A stretch of 64,000 nucleotides of DNA from Bin55 sp963664665. GTDB taxonomy: Bacteria > Pseudomonadota > Gammaproteobacteria > Pseudomonadales > Azotimanducaceae. Under the pieces are notes generated by a model that saw only the letters and a program-made list of their open reading frames with translations, made no database searches and was not told the DNA's origin. Below, one piece after another: positions 55,403 to 63,651 of the stretch (positions are counted from its first letter, which is position 1; each line of letters begins with the position of its first letter). The position numbers were made by a program, and so were the translations under genes. The DNA is taken from NCBI GenBank assembly GCA_963664665.2, contig CAXXMH010000008.1, positions 558,001-622,000 of the forward strand, in the 5' to 3' direction.

Positions 55403-56674
55403 TCACAATTCGCTGAGCCAAGTTTTCGCTGCTTCGATCGTGACGTCCGTACCCGCTACGGTCGGCGCGACGACGATCTTGGGTATGAACTCCTCACGAG
55501 GAGTACCGTCAACATGGTAGAGCCGCTCGGCAGGTATTTGGACTGAGATTTTCGTGTGCATTAGGCTACGACTATACGTAGCTTCTCGAAGTCCTGCCAT
55601 CGCGCTGCCGAATACGGTCCCTCGTTGCATGGCATCCAACCCAATGGCTACACCTTCTCCCATACTTGCAGTCCATCGTCCGACCAATACTGCCACGGGC
55701 TTTTTGTACGGAACGGGACCGAGTGGTGAGACATGCTCTACCCAACTACGTCGAGCCTTCTCACTATTTCCACCGCTCGGTAGCTCGTGGCGCTGATAAG
55801 GTAGCTCTGCCGAAATCAACCGCCCGAGTAGAGCACGTGCGACTCGCGTGTTTCCCCCACCAGGAGTATCTCGTAAGTCCAAAATGAGCCCTTTCGTTTC
55901 CTTCAGCTCCACGAGACCCGCATCCCAAGCATTAGCGGTCGCCGACGAGTCTAGGCTGTTGTGAATCCGCACGTATCCGATCTTTGAATCAAGAATCCGG
56001 GCGGTTAATGGCTCGTCGGGTCGGTCCCAAACGCCGGGTTTGAATTCCACAATTCTTTGCTCTTCCCCGTCGCTAACTTCCAAGCGTACGGTAGCGTGAT
56101 GCCGCCCTGCAAGCAACGCGCGCAGCGCCCAATCACGTGCAACTAAATTGTCCGATGCAAGAGCCACTGGCACACGATCCGTTATCGCTTCGTGCGCGGA
56201 TTGGCCATTGATCGCGAGCACGCGCATATTCGGTCGTATACCGACGTGTTCCGCATTGGAATCCCGGCGTACGTCGGTAATGTATGCCGAGCCTTCGCGA
56301 TGTTCAGCCCATAGATCGGTACCGCTCGGGATCAGCCGAGGTGACGAGGGGGTATTCACGCCAAGGTGCGCGTGGTGATCACATAGGTGCTCGATCAGTT
56401 CTTCGAGCAGTGCGATAAATGCATTCAGGTCTTTGATCTGAGCAGCTCTCGGTCGCAACAGATCACGCGCCTTCACCCAGTCCAGGTCCGCTTCAAAATA
56501 GGCGTACACATCACGGATGAATGTCCAGGCCTCGTCGAAATCCTCGACGTAAATATCCGTCGAAGATGCTTTGAGATGGTGATCTGTTCCATTTGTCGGC
56601 ACAGTAAGCACCAATCCAACTGCGCACAAAACGACCAGGAGTATATATCGCTCAGCGATGAGTCGCGCAAACAT
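55403..56674 (-). CDS. S41-family (C-terminal-processing-like) peptidase
   Basis: A 423-residue envelope protein with an N-terminal hydrophobic segment (YILLVVLCAVGLVLTVP). A PDZ-like stretch (DVRRDSNAEHVGIRPNMRVLAINGQSA) is followed by the tail-specific protease core: IGYVRIHNSLD, GLILDLRDTPGGGNTRVARALL and the nucleophile segment LVGRWTASMGEGVAIGLDAM, where Ser is expected to be catalytic with a downstream or separate base. The family trims C-termini of envelope proteins in the periplasm. It is upstream of the PhyH gene on the same strand with 91 bases between; no link in function is evident. Confidence 0.85.
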   Translation of the reverse strand: MFARLIAERYILLVVLCAVGLVLTVPTNGTDHHLKASSTDIYVEDFDEAWTFIRDVYAYFEADLDWVKARDLLRPRAAQIKDLNAFIALLEELIEHLCDHHAHLGVNTPSSPRLIPSGTDLWAEHREGSAYITDVRRDSNAEHVGIRPNMRVLAINGQSAHEAITDRVPVALASDNLVARDWALRALLAGRHHATVRLEVSDGEEQRIVEFKPGVWDRPDEPLTARILDSKIGYVRIHNSLDSSATANAWDAGLVELKETKGLILDLRDTPGGGNTRVARALLGRLISAELPYQRHELPSGGNSEKARRSWVEHVSPLGPVPYKKPVAVLVGRWTASMGEGVAIGLDAMQRGTVFGSAMAGLREATYSRSLMHTKISVQIPAERLYHVDGTPREEFIPKIVVAPTVAGTDVTIEAAKTWLSEL

Positions 56675-56767
56675 CTACCTAGCCGAGAATCTACCGACTT
56701 GAAATGTTAGCTAGATAGTCTCAGGGTTAGCGCCTGACAGGTGTATTTACGTGACGCGAAATCACAG

Positions 56768-56793
56768 CTTCCCTTGAGACCGCGACAGGGAAG
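56768..56793. repeat. 7-base inverted repeat
   Basis: CTTCCCT at 56768-56774 and AGGGAAG at 56787-56793 form a perfect inverted repeat with a 12-base loop between the NIPSNAP and S41 genes. It may add to transcript termination after the ATP synthase/NIPSNAP unit or lie in the S41 promoter. Confidence 0.35.
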
Positions 56794-56813
56794 AAAGAGT
56801 GTTAGATCAACAC
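56790..56813 (-). terminator. Possible intrinsic terminator after the NIPSNAP gene
   Basis: Read on the minus strand, GTGTT-GATCT-AACAC (56813 down to 56799) forms a 5-base stem starting 4 bases beyond the NIPSNAP stop and is followed by the pyrimidine tract TCTTTCTTCCC. The stem is short, so termination may be partial. Confidence 0.35.
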
Positions 56814-56816
56814 CAA

Positions 56817-57137
56817 CTACTGTGCAGGTGAACTCGGCGTCGAAATGACCCGATGAACTGAGACGGGAGGTCCGTCCATCAATTCGCCAACTGTTGGCGC
56901 AATATCGTCACGCCATGTGTCCGAGTTGTATACCGCGTCATACAAGCGTTCGCGCTCAGCTTCACTTTCGAAACGCCGGGTCCACACATAAAGGGTGTCG
57001 TCACTCTCGCCACGATAGCTACCCGTAATCACCATCCCTTTCGAAACCTGAAAAGGAATGATCACTGTTTCCATAAACTCGACCCAGGCGTCCATCTTCC
57101 CTTCCCGGATCTTGTACTGTCGCAGTTCTTGAAACAT
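56817..57137 (-). CDS. NIPSNAP family protein
   Basis: A 106-residue dimeric alpha+beta-barrel (ferredoxin-like) protein. It opens MFQELRQYKIREGKMDAWVEFM, the usual NIPSNAP strand-helix, and continues with GSYRGESDDTLYVWTRRFES-type residues and ERLYDAVYNSDTWRDDIAP. Functions of bacterial NIPSNAP proteins are mostly unknown; related barrels act as small-molecule mono-oxygenases or isomerases. It starts only 35 bases after atpC stops on the same strand with no obvious terminator between, so read-through from the ATP synthase operon is likely. Confidence 0.85.
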   Translation of the reverse strand: MFQELRQYKIREGKMDAWVEFMETVIIPFQVSKGMVITGSYRGESDDTLYVWTRRFESEAERERLYDAVYNSDTWRDDIAPTVGELMDGPPVSVHRVISTPSSPAQ

Positions 57138-57172
57138 GTGGCTCCCTAGTGTTCTGGTTCAATATTGCCCGG

Positions 57173-57595
57173 CTAGCGTCGGCGCTTACGCAGCTCTTCG
57201 ATCGTTCGTTGCCGCGCAGTCGCGTCCGCAAGCATAGCTGTAGCTCGAGAATGGTCGATATCCGCAGCCGCCTCTGACATGGCGCGCTCAGCCGCTTCGA
57301 TCGCCTCAGCTGCAGCGGCATCGTCGATGTTGTCAGCGTGCTCGGCCGTGTCTGCCAAAATGGTGACGACATTCGGCTGAACCTCTAAGAATCCTCCAGA
57401 TGCGAAGAAGACATCCTCTTCGCCGTCTTCCATCTGCAAACGGACGGGCCCAGGCTTCAGTCCCGTCAACAACGGCGTGTGACCCGGCATGATGCCAAGT
57501 TCGCCCAGCGTACCCATTGCAATGACCATCGTCACATCGCCCGAGAAGATTTCATTCTCGGCGCTGACAATCTCGCAACGCATGGTAGTGGCCAT
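57173..57595 (-). CDS. atpC: ATP synthase epsilon subunit
   Basis: A 140-residue F1 subunit. It has an N-terminal beta-sandwich (MRCEIVSAENEIFSGDVTMVIAMGTLGELGIMPGHTPLLTGLKPGPVRL) and a C-terminal helical pair rich in Ala, Glu and Arg that can brake the rotor. It is the last canonical gene of the operon, 2 bases after atpD. In related genomes glmU would come next; here a NIPSNAP gene and 31.7 kb of other genes do. Confidence 0.96.
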   Translation of the reverse strand: MATTMRCEIVSAENEIFSGDVTMVIAMGTLGELGIMPGHTPLLTGLKPGPVRLQMEDGEEDVFFASGGFLEVQPNVVTILADTAEHADNIDDAAAAEAIEAAERAMSEAAADIDHSRATAMLADATARQRTIEELRKRRR

Positions 57596-57597
57596 AT

Positions 57598-58989
57598 TTA
57601 GGCGGCCTCAGCGACCAAAGTCTTGGCTTTTTCACGCGCGTCTTCGATCGTTCCGACCATATAGAACGCTTGTTCCGGCAAGTCGTCGGCATCGCCGTCC
57701 AGGATTGCGCGGAAACTTCGAACCGTGTCTTCGCGCGACACGTATTGCCCAGGCTGACCCGTGAACTGCTCCGCTACAAACATCGACTGGGAGAAGAACT
57801 GCTGCATTTTTCGTGCTCGATAGACCAGCGCTTTATCTTCTTCCGATAGTTCATCCATACCGAGAATCGCGATGATGTCCTTGAGCTCCTGATATCGTTG
57901 CAGAACCTCCTGCGCTTCGCGTGCGGTACTGTAGTGGTCTTGCCCAACGACGTTCGGGTCAAGTTGCCGCGAGGTCGAATCCAATGGGTCAACGGCGGGA
58001 TAAATCCCTAAGTCAGTAATCGCTCGGCTTAACGTTACGGTTGAGTCCAAGTGTGCGAACGTAGTCGCCGGCGACGGGTCTGTCAGGTCGTCAGCCGGGA
58101 CATAAATTGCCTGCACCGACGTAATCGATCCAGTCTTCGTGGTCGTGATACGTTCCTGCAGGATCCCCATGTCTTCTGCCAAGTTGGGTTGATAGCCCAC
58201 GGCAGAGGGCATGCGACCAAGCAACGCTGAGACTTCAACACCCGCCAATGTGTACCGATAAATGTTGTCGACAAACAAGAGCACATCACGGCCTTCATCG
58301 CGGAACTGTTCCGCAAGCGTCAGCCCGGATAGTGCCACGCGCAGTCGGTTCCCTGGCGGTTCGTTCATCTGACCGAACACCAGCGAGATCTTGTCCAACA
58401 CGCCCGCTTCCATCATTTCATAGTAGAAGTCATTGCCTTCGCGCGTGCGTTCGCCGACACCCGCAAAGACCGACAGTCCCGAGTGCTCTATCGCGATATT
58501 CCGAATGAGTTCAAGCATCGTGACCGTCTTGCCGACTCCCGCGCCACCAAACAATCCGACTTTACCGCCTCGAGCGAACGGACACATCAGGTCAATGACT
58601 TTGATGCCCGTTTCAAGGAGTTCATTCCCGCCCTTCTGGTCTTCATAGGTCGGCGGGTCGCGATGGATTGGCTTGACTTCTTTAGCGTTGATCGGACCTT
58701 TTTCGTCGATGGAGTTGCCAAGCACGTCCATGATGCGGCCAAGCGTTTCCTCGCCGACCGGAATCGAAATCGGCGCGCCGGTGTTCACCACTTCAAGTCC
58801 GCGTGATAGCCCCTCGGATGAACCAAGCGCGATCGTACGAACGACACCATCACCAAGCTGCTGCTGCACCTCTAACGTCAAGCCCGTTTCTACGACCTTC
58901 AGTGCATCAAAAACGTTTGGCACTTCTTCGCGCTCAAACTCTGCGTCAATGACAGCGCCAATAACTTGAACGATTGTTCCGTTACTCAT
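57598..58989 (-). CDS. atpD: ATP synthase beta subunit
   Basis: A 463-residue catalytic F1 subunit with Walker A GGAGVGKTVTMLELIRN, VFAGVGERTREGNDFYYEM containing the catalytic Glu, and the signature PAVDPLDSTSRQLDP. It binds and forms ATP at three catalytic sites of the F1 head. GAGGAAAAC directly precedes the ATG, a strong ribosome-binding site that fits the high copy number of this subunit. Length and motifs are standard. Confidence 0.99.
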   Translation of the reverse strand: MSNGTIVQVIGAVIDAEFEREEVPNVFDALKVVETGLTLEVQQQLGDGVVRTIALGSSEGLSRGLEVVNTGAPISIPVGEETLGRIMDVLGNSIDEKGPINAKEVKPIHRDPPTYEDQKGGNELLETGIKVIDLMCPFARGGKVGLFGGAGVGKTVTMLELIRNIAIEHSGLSVFAGVGERTREGNDFYYEMMEAGVLDKISLVFGQMNEPPGNRLRVALSGLTLAEQFRDEGRDVLLFVDNIYRYTLAGVEVSALLGRMPSAVGYQPNLAEDMGILQERITTTKTGSITSVQAIYVPADDLTDPSPATTFAHLDSTVTLSRAITDLGIYPAVDPLDSTSRQLDPNVVGQDHYSTAREAQEVLQRYQELKDIIAILGMDELSEEDKALVYRARKMQQFFSQSMFVAEQFTGQPGQYVSREDTVRSFRAILDGDADDLPEQAFYMVGTIEDAREKAKTLVAEAA

Positions 58990-59019
58990 GTTTTCCTCGT
59001 CGTTCTGATCAAACTGCCT

Positions 59020-59883
59020 TCATTCGAGCGCGGCTGCGCCACCAACGATTTCAGCGATCTCTTGTGTGATTGATGCCTGACGCGCGTTGTTGTATAGCAG
59101 CGTCAGCTCCTCAATCATTTCTTCTGCGTTATCTGTTGCGTTCTTCATCGCAACCATGCGAGCGGCTTGCTCACAAGCAGTGTTTTCCACCACCGCTTCG
59201 TATACCTGCGATTCCATGAATCGCTGCACCAAACCTTCAATGAGCTCTTCCGCGTCAGGTTCGTACAGGTAATCCCACATGTGTTTGAATGTGTCTTCGG
59301 GGTCCGGGTCCAGCGGCAGCAGCTGCTCAATCTGCGGACGATGCGTCATGCTATTGACGAACTGATTCGAAACCAAATCCAACCGGTCGATGGTCTCGTC
59401 CTCAAATAGATCCAGCATACGACGAATCCCACCAATCAAGCTCTCGACTTCAGGGTTCTCGCCCACGTTGTTGATTGCCGCGACGACGTTACCGCCGACC
59501 GAACGGAAGAAACTCGCCGCCTTGTTGCCAACCAACGCCAAACTAACAGGAACACCTTTGGATTCCCATGTTTGGATGTCCTGCACTAAGACGCGAAACA
59601 TGTTGGAGTTCAGTCCGCCGCACTGACCTTTATCGGTCGAAATGACGATGTAACCAATGTTCTTGACCTCGCGAGAGATCATGTAGCGGTGGCGATACTC
59701 AGCCGACGCGTTCGCCAAGTGACCAATCACGTTACGAACTCGCCGCGCGTAGGGACGCGCTTCTTCCATACGGTCCTGGGTCCGGCGCATCTTGCTAGCG
59801 GCCACCATCTGCATGGCACTAGTCACTTTTTGCGTGTTCTGGACACTGCCGATCTTCTTTACGATCTCACGACCGCCAGCCAT
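59020..59883 (-). CDS. atpG: ATP synthase gamma subunit
   Basis: A 287-residue rotor shaft of F1. The N-terminal helix REIVKKIGSVQNTQKVTSAMQMVAASKMRRTQ and the C-terminal helix ENTACEQAARMVAMKNATDNAEEMI, ending in LTLLYNNARQASITQEIAEIVGGAAAL, form the coiled coil that turns inside the alpha-beta ring. DKGQCGGLNSNMF is the conserved middle motif. It lies between atpA (6 bases) and atpD (30 bases). Confidence 0.98.
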   Translation of the reverse strand: MAGGREIVKKIGSVQNTQKVTSAMQMVAASKMRRTQDRMEEARPYARRVRNVIGHLANASAEYRHRYMISREVKNIGYIVISTDKGQCGGLNSNMFRVLVQDIQTWESKGVPVSLALVGNKAASFFRSVGGNVVAAINNVGENPEVESLIGGIRRMLDLFEDETIDRLDLVSNQFVNSMTHRPQIEQLLPLDPDPEDTFKHMWDYLYEPDAEELIEGLVQRFMESQVYEAVVENTACEQAARMVAMKNATDNAEEMIEELTLLYNNARQASITQEIAEIVGGAAALE

Positions 59884-59889
59884 CGTGTC

Positions 59890-61443
59890 TTACTCGTCCA
59901 TGTATGAATGGGTTTTGACGAACTCTTCAAGCGCTTCGCGCATGAATGCTTCGATCTCGTCGGAGTATTCACCCGATTCCGTGATCTGCTGCATCCAATC
60001 CCCATGATTTGTATTCATGTGGTCGATCAAATCACGCTCGAAATCTAACACCCGATTGACGGGCACATCATTGAGATAGCGTTCGTTCGCTGCGAATAGC
60101 GAAACGCCCATTTCCGCCACGGTCATCGGTGCAAATTGGGGTTGCTTCATCAGTTCCTCGACGCGCTGCCCATGTTCCAACTGTGACCGCGTCGCTTCGT
60201 CTAAATCGGAAGCGAACTGAGAGAATGCGGCTAATTCGCGATACTGCGCCAAGGCGAGCTTGATGCCGCCGGAGATTTTCTTCATAAACGGCACTTGCGC
60301 GGCGCCACCCACTCGCGAAACCGAAATCCCCGGACTCATCGCTGGACGAATGCCTGCATTGAATCGGTCGGTCTCTAGAAAGATCTGCCCGTCGGTAATC
60401 GAAATGACGTTGGTGGGTACGAACGCCGAAACGTCACCGGCTTGTGTTTCAATAATCGGCAAAGCGGTCAACGATCCGGATTGCCCTTTAACCTCGCCGT
60501 TCGTGAACTGTTCGACGTATTCCGGGTTCACCTTCGCTGCCCGCTCGAGCAGTCGCGAATGTAGATAGAAGATATCGCCTGGGTAAGCCTCGCGCCCTGG
60601 AGGTCGTCGCAGCAGCAGCGAAACCTGACGATACGCCCATGCCTGTTTGGTAAGGTCGTCATAGATGATGAGCGCCTCCTCACCGCGGTCGCGGAAGTAT
60701 TCACCCATCGAGCATCCGGAGTACGGCGAGATGTACAGCATCGGGGCCGGATCAGCCGCCGCTGCAGCAACCACGATCGTGTGTTCCATCGCGCCATGCT
60801 CTTCTAATGTACGTACGATATTGGCGATCGTCGACATCTTTTGTCCGATCGCCACGTATACACACTTGACCCCTGTACCTTTCTGATTGATCACGGTGTC
60901 TACCGCAAGGGCAGTTTTGCCGAGCTGACGGTCCCCGATGATCAATTCCCGCTGGCCACGGCCAATAGGAATCATCGAATCGATACATTTGACGCCGGTC
61001 TGTACTGGTTCGTCGACACTCTGTCTAGCAATCACCCCAGGTGCGACCTTCTCTACGGGAGCGGACGAAGTCGCTTCCAAAGGACCTTTACCATCGATTG
61101 GATTCCCTAAGGCATCTACGACTCGACCTAATAACTCAGGGCCGGTCGGAACTTCAACGATCCGTTGCGTACAACGTGCCGTCATACCTTCCGATAGGTG
61201 TTTGTAGTCGCCGAGGACGACCGCGCCGACCGAATCGCGCTCCAGGTTCATCGCCATGCCATAGACGCCGCCCGGGAACTCGATCATTTCACCGTATTGG
61301 GCGTCAGCCAAACCGTGGATGCGCACGATGCCGTCTGACACCGATACGATCGTTCCTTGGTTTTGTGGCTGCGAACTGATGTCCAGTTTCGCGATACGAT
61401 CCTTGATTAGATCGCTAATTTCTGAGGGATTGAGTGTGTTCAT
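59890..61443 (-). CDS. atpA: ATP synthase alpha subunit
   Basis: A 517-residue non-catalytic nucleotide-binding F1 subunit. It starts LNPSEISDLIKDRIAKLDI, has Walker A GDRQLGKTALAVD and the signature PAMSPGISVSRVGGAAQ, followed by FASDLDEATRSQLEHG. It alternates with beta in the hexameric head. Length is that of the E. coli protein within a few residues. The gap to atpH is 15 bases. Confidence 0.99.
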   Translation of the reverse strand: MNTLNPSEISDLIKDRIAKLDISSQPQNQGTIVSVSDGIVRIHGLADAQYGEMIEFPGGVYGMAMNLERDSVGAVVLGDYKHLSEGMTARCTQRIVEVPTGPELLGRVVDALGNPIDGKGPLEATSSAPVEKVAPGVIARQSVDEPVQTGVKCIDSMIPIGRGQRELIIGDRQLGKTALAVDTVINQKGTGVKCVYVAIGQKMSTIANIVRTLEEHGAMEHTIVVAAAAADPAPMLYISPYSGCSMGEYFRDRGEEALIIYDDLTKQAWAYRQVSLLLRRPPGREAYPGDIFYLHSRLLERAAKVNPEYVEQFTNGEVKGQSGSLTALPIIETQAGDVSAFVPTNVISITDGQIFLETDRFNAGIRPAMSPGISVSRVGGAAQVPFMKKISGGIKLALAQYRELAAFSQFASDLDEATRSQLEHGQRVEELMKQPQFAPMTVAEMGVSLFAANERYLNDVPVNRVLDFERDLIDHMNTNHGDWMQQITESGEYSDEIEAFMREALEEFVKTHSYMDE

Positions 61444-61458
61444 GTATTTCGCTCGTGA

Positions 61459-62001
61459 TTAGGCGCGGGTGAGCGCCTCTTGCATTTTTGCCAATTTGCC
61501 GCGGACGGAACCATCCACGACCGAGTCACCGGCACGAATGAACGCGCCACCCAATAAACTGGGATCTAGCTCGGTGGTTACCGCAACATCGCGATCAAAC
61601 CGCTTGCGCAACGCCGTCTCAAACATGGCTTGCTGCTCTTCAGAAAGCGGTACCGCGGAGGTAATCGTGACGTCCAAAATCTTGCTGTCTTCCGCCCTGC
61701 GCGCTTCAAAGAGGGCACCGATATCCGTCAACAGATCCAAACGATGGTTCTCTGCTAGTACGGATACGAATCGACGGACTTCCTCTGGCGCGTTTGATTC
61801 GCCAAGTAGCCCATTAAGCATGTGCGATTTCTGCACATGCGGGATGACCCGCGACCCGATCAGTTCCTTGATTTCAGGTGTTTTACCCGCTTCGACCAGA
61901 AGCGCCAGCGCCGCTGACCATGTGTCAACACGGTCCGCTTGCTTCGCCAAATCGTACGCCGCGTTGGCGTACGGTCTAGCTAGGGTCGCGAGTTCTGCCA
62001 T
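61459..62001 (-). CDS. atpH: ATP synthase delta subunit
   Basis: A 180-residue subunit linking the F1 head to the peripheral stalk. It opens LATLARPYANAAYDLAKQ, the typical helical start, and ends with the conserved TELDPSLLGGAFIRAGDSVVDGSVRGKLAKM. It lies 2 bases after atpF. The length is standard. Confidence 0.97.
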   Translation of the reverse strand: MAELATLARPYANAAYDLAKQADRVDTWSAALALLVEAGKTPEIKELIGSRVIPHVQKSHMLNGLLGESNAPEEVRRFVSVLAENHRLDLLTDIGALFEARRAEDSKILDVTITSAVPLSEEQQAMFETALRKRFDRDVAVTTELDPSLLGGAFIRAGDSVVDGSVRGKLAKMQEALTRA

Positions 62002-62003
62002 GT

Positions 62004-62474
62004 TTAGAGTTCTGCTGCCAGTTTGTCTAGCAATTCGCGATGCTTGTCGCCGTCGATATCTGATTCGAGTATTCGCTCAGCGCCTTGCACTGCCAACGCA
62101 GCGACGTCGCTCCGTAACGCTTCACGGATGCGATTTGCTTCCTGCTCGATTTCCGCGACGCCGGCTGCCTTCAAGCGTTCGCCTTCTTCGCGAGCCTCGG
62201 TCTTCGCTGCTTCTACCATGGATGCGGCTTGACTTCGGGCTTGATCAAGAACGGACTGTGCCTCGTGGCGTGCGTTCCGCATGATTTCATCGGCTTGCTG
62301 TTCAGCTTGTGCCAGATCGCGCGACGCGGTCTCCGCGTTTTCAATACCATCAGCAATGGTCTGCTGACGAGTGCGAATCGCATTTACCAGCGGCGGCCAG
62401 ATGAAGTAGTAACACGACCACGTGAAGATGAAGAACGCGATCGAACTCCAGATGAGCGTGATGTTGATGTTCAT
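62004..62474 (-). CDS. atpF: ATP synthase b subunit
   Basis: A 156-residue peripheral-stalk subunit: a single N-terminal membrane helix (ITLIWSSIAFFIFTWSCYYFIWPPLV) followed by a long, charged coiled-coil helix (residues about 30-150) that dimerises and holds the head. The E. coli protein is also 156 residues. Only one b gene is present, so a b homodimer is expected. Confidence 0.97.
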   Translation of the reverse strand: MNINITLIWSSIAFFIFTWSCYYFIWPPLVNAIRTRQQTIADGIENAETASRDLAQAEQQADEIMRNARHEAQSVLDQARSQAASMVEAAKTEAREEGERLKAAGVAEIEQEANRIREALRSDVAALAVQGAERILESDIDGDKHRELLDKLAAEL

Positions 62475-62530
62475 GGTCGACCTACGATTTTGTGACTATG
62501 ATCCAGTTCGCAACGGTGTGTGAGAATGCG

Positions 62531-62761
62531 CTACAGCGCGAACATCACGAACAGACCGAGCGCGACGGAGATCATTGGGATCGCGTCAACCAGGCCGAGG
62601 ACGATGAAGAACTGGACGCGCAGAAAACCAAGTAACTCCGGCTGGCGCGCAGCGCCTTCCAAGAACTTGCCACCAAGAATGCCGACGCCGACCGCGCCGC
62701 CAACTGCGCCAAGTCCCATCATTAAACCCGCTGCAACGTATATCAGGTCCGTTAATTCCAT
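62531..62761 (-). CDS. atpE: ATP synthase c subunit
   Basis: A 76-residue hairpin of two membrane helices that forms the rotor ring. The polar loop GGKFLEGAARQPELL and the second helix FFIVLGLVDAIPMISVALGLFVMF match E. coli closely, with the ion-binding Asp in LVDAIP and without the Na-binding Gln/Glu set, so protons are the coupling ion. TAGGAGA lies 10 bases before the ATG, a good ribosome-binding site. Confidence 0.98.
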   Translation of the reverse strand: MELTDLIYVAAGLMMGLGAVGGAVGVGILGGKFLEGAARQPELLGFLRVQFFIVLGLVDAIPMISVALGLFVMFAL

Positions 62762-62791
62762 AGGGTAATTTCTCCTACCTGGAAATTAGTG

Positions 62792-63640
62792 TCAGTGATC
62801 TTCGCCCGTGTCGTATGCCTGAGACATATAGACAACAGTCAAGATAGAAAAGATGAATGCCTGCAATGTGATGATCAAAACGTGAAACGCCGCCCACGCC
62901 CATTGCAAGACCACGCCACTCAGCGTTAGCACGATACCGCCACTGAACAGCAAACAAATCAAAACGAATATGAGTTCGCCCGCATAGAGGTTTCCAAACA
63001 GTCGCAATCCCAGGGATAGCGGCTTAGTCAATAACGTGATCCCTTCGAGCACGAAATTTAGCGGCGCCAAAAACTTAGGAAATGGATGAAACGAAAGTTC
63101 TGCCAAGAATCCGCCAACACCTTTTTTCCATATACTGAAGAACAGGATCATGGCGAAGACAAACAGCGCCATGCCCATCGTGACGTTGACATCGGTTGTC
63201 GGCACGATCCTCATGTAATGGATTCCCATCAAGGTCGCAAGGTGCGGGATCCAGTCCACCGGGACCAAGTCCATCAAGTTCATCAAGAACACCCATACGA
63301 AGACGGTCACGGCCATCGGCGCGACGTAATCATTCTTGTACTTGAAGATGTCTCGAGAGATTTCCTCGATCATTTCGACGATCATCTCGATCGCGCATTG
63401 GAAACCACCTGGAACGCCCGACGTCGCCCGACGCCCGACGATACCGAAGAGTAAAAGAAATAAGGCACCAAGACCGAACGACCAGGCGAACGAGTCGACG
63501 TGGATAGCCCAGAACCCCATATCTGCCGCCTGAGCGGGGTTTTCGGCGATTTGCCACGTGCCATCCGGCATACGACCATAGGTGAGGTTCGATAGATGGT
63601 GCTCGATGTACTCCGCAGATGTGACTTCGCCGGTGGCCAT
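62792..63640 (-). CDS. atpB: ATP synthase a subunit
   Basis: A 282-residue membrane subunit with proton half-channels. The essential Arg is in KPLSLGLRLFGNLYAGELIFVLI, and the last helices contain WAAFHVLIITLQAFIFSILTVVYM. The N-terminal TSAEYIEHHLSNLTYG resembles gammaproteobacterial forms. It follows atpI after 11 bases and precedes atpE by 30 bases. Confidence 0.98.
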   Translation of the reverse strand: MATGEVTSAEYIEHHLSNLTYGRMPDGTWQIAENPAQAADMGFWAIHVDSFAWSFGLGALFLLLFGIVGRRATSGVPGGFQCAIEMIVEMIEEISRDIFKYKNDYVAPMAVTVFVWVFLMNLMDLVPVDWIPHLATLMGIHYMRIVPTTDVNVTMGMALFVFAMILFFSIWKKGVGGFLAELSFHPFPKFLAPLNFVLEGITLLTKPLSLGLRLFGNLYAGELIFVLICLLFSGGIVLTLSGVVLQWAWAAFHVLIITLQAFIFSILTVVYMSQAYDTGEDH

Positions 63641-63651
63641 ATCTTGTTACT

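Noticed and set aside
61469..62284. A 271-residue plus-strand open frame opposite atpH and atpF
   Set aside because: It is antisense to two well-supported ATP synthase genes and low in complexity, so a shadow.
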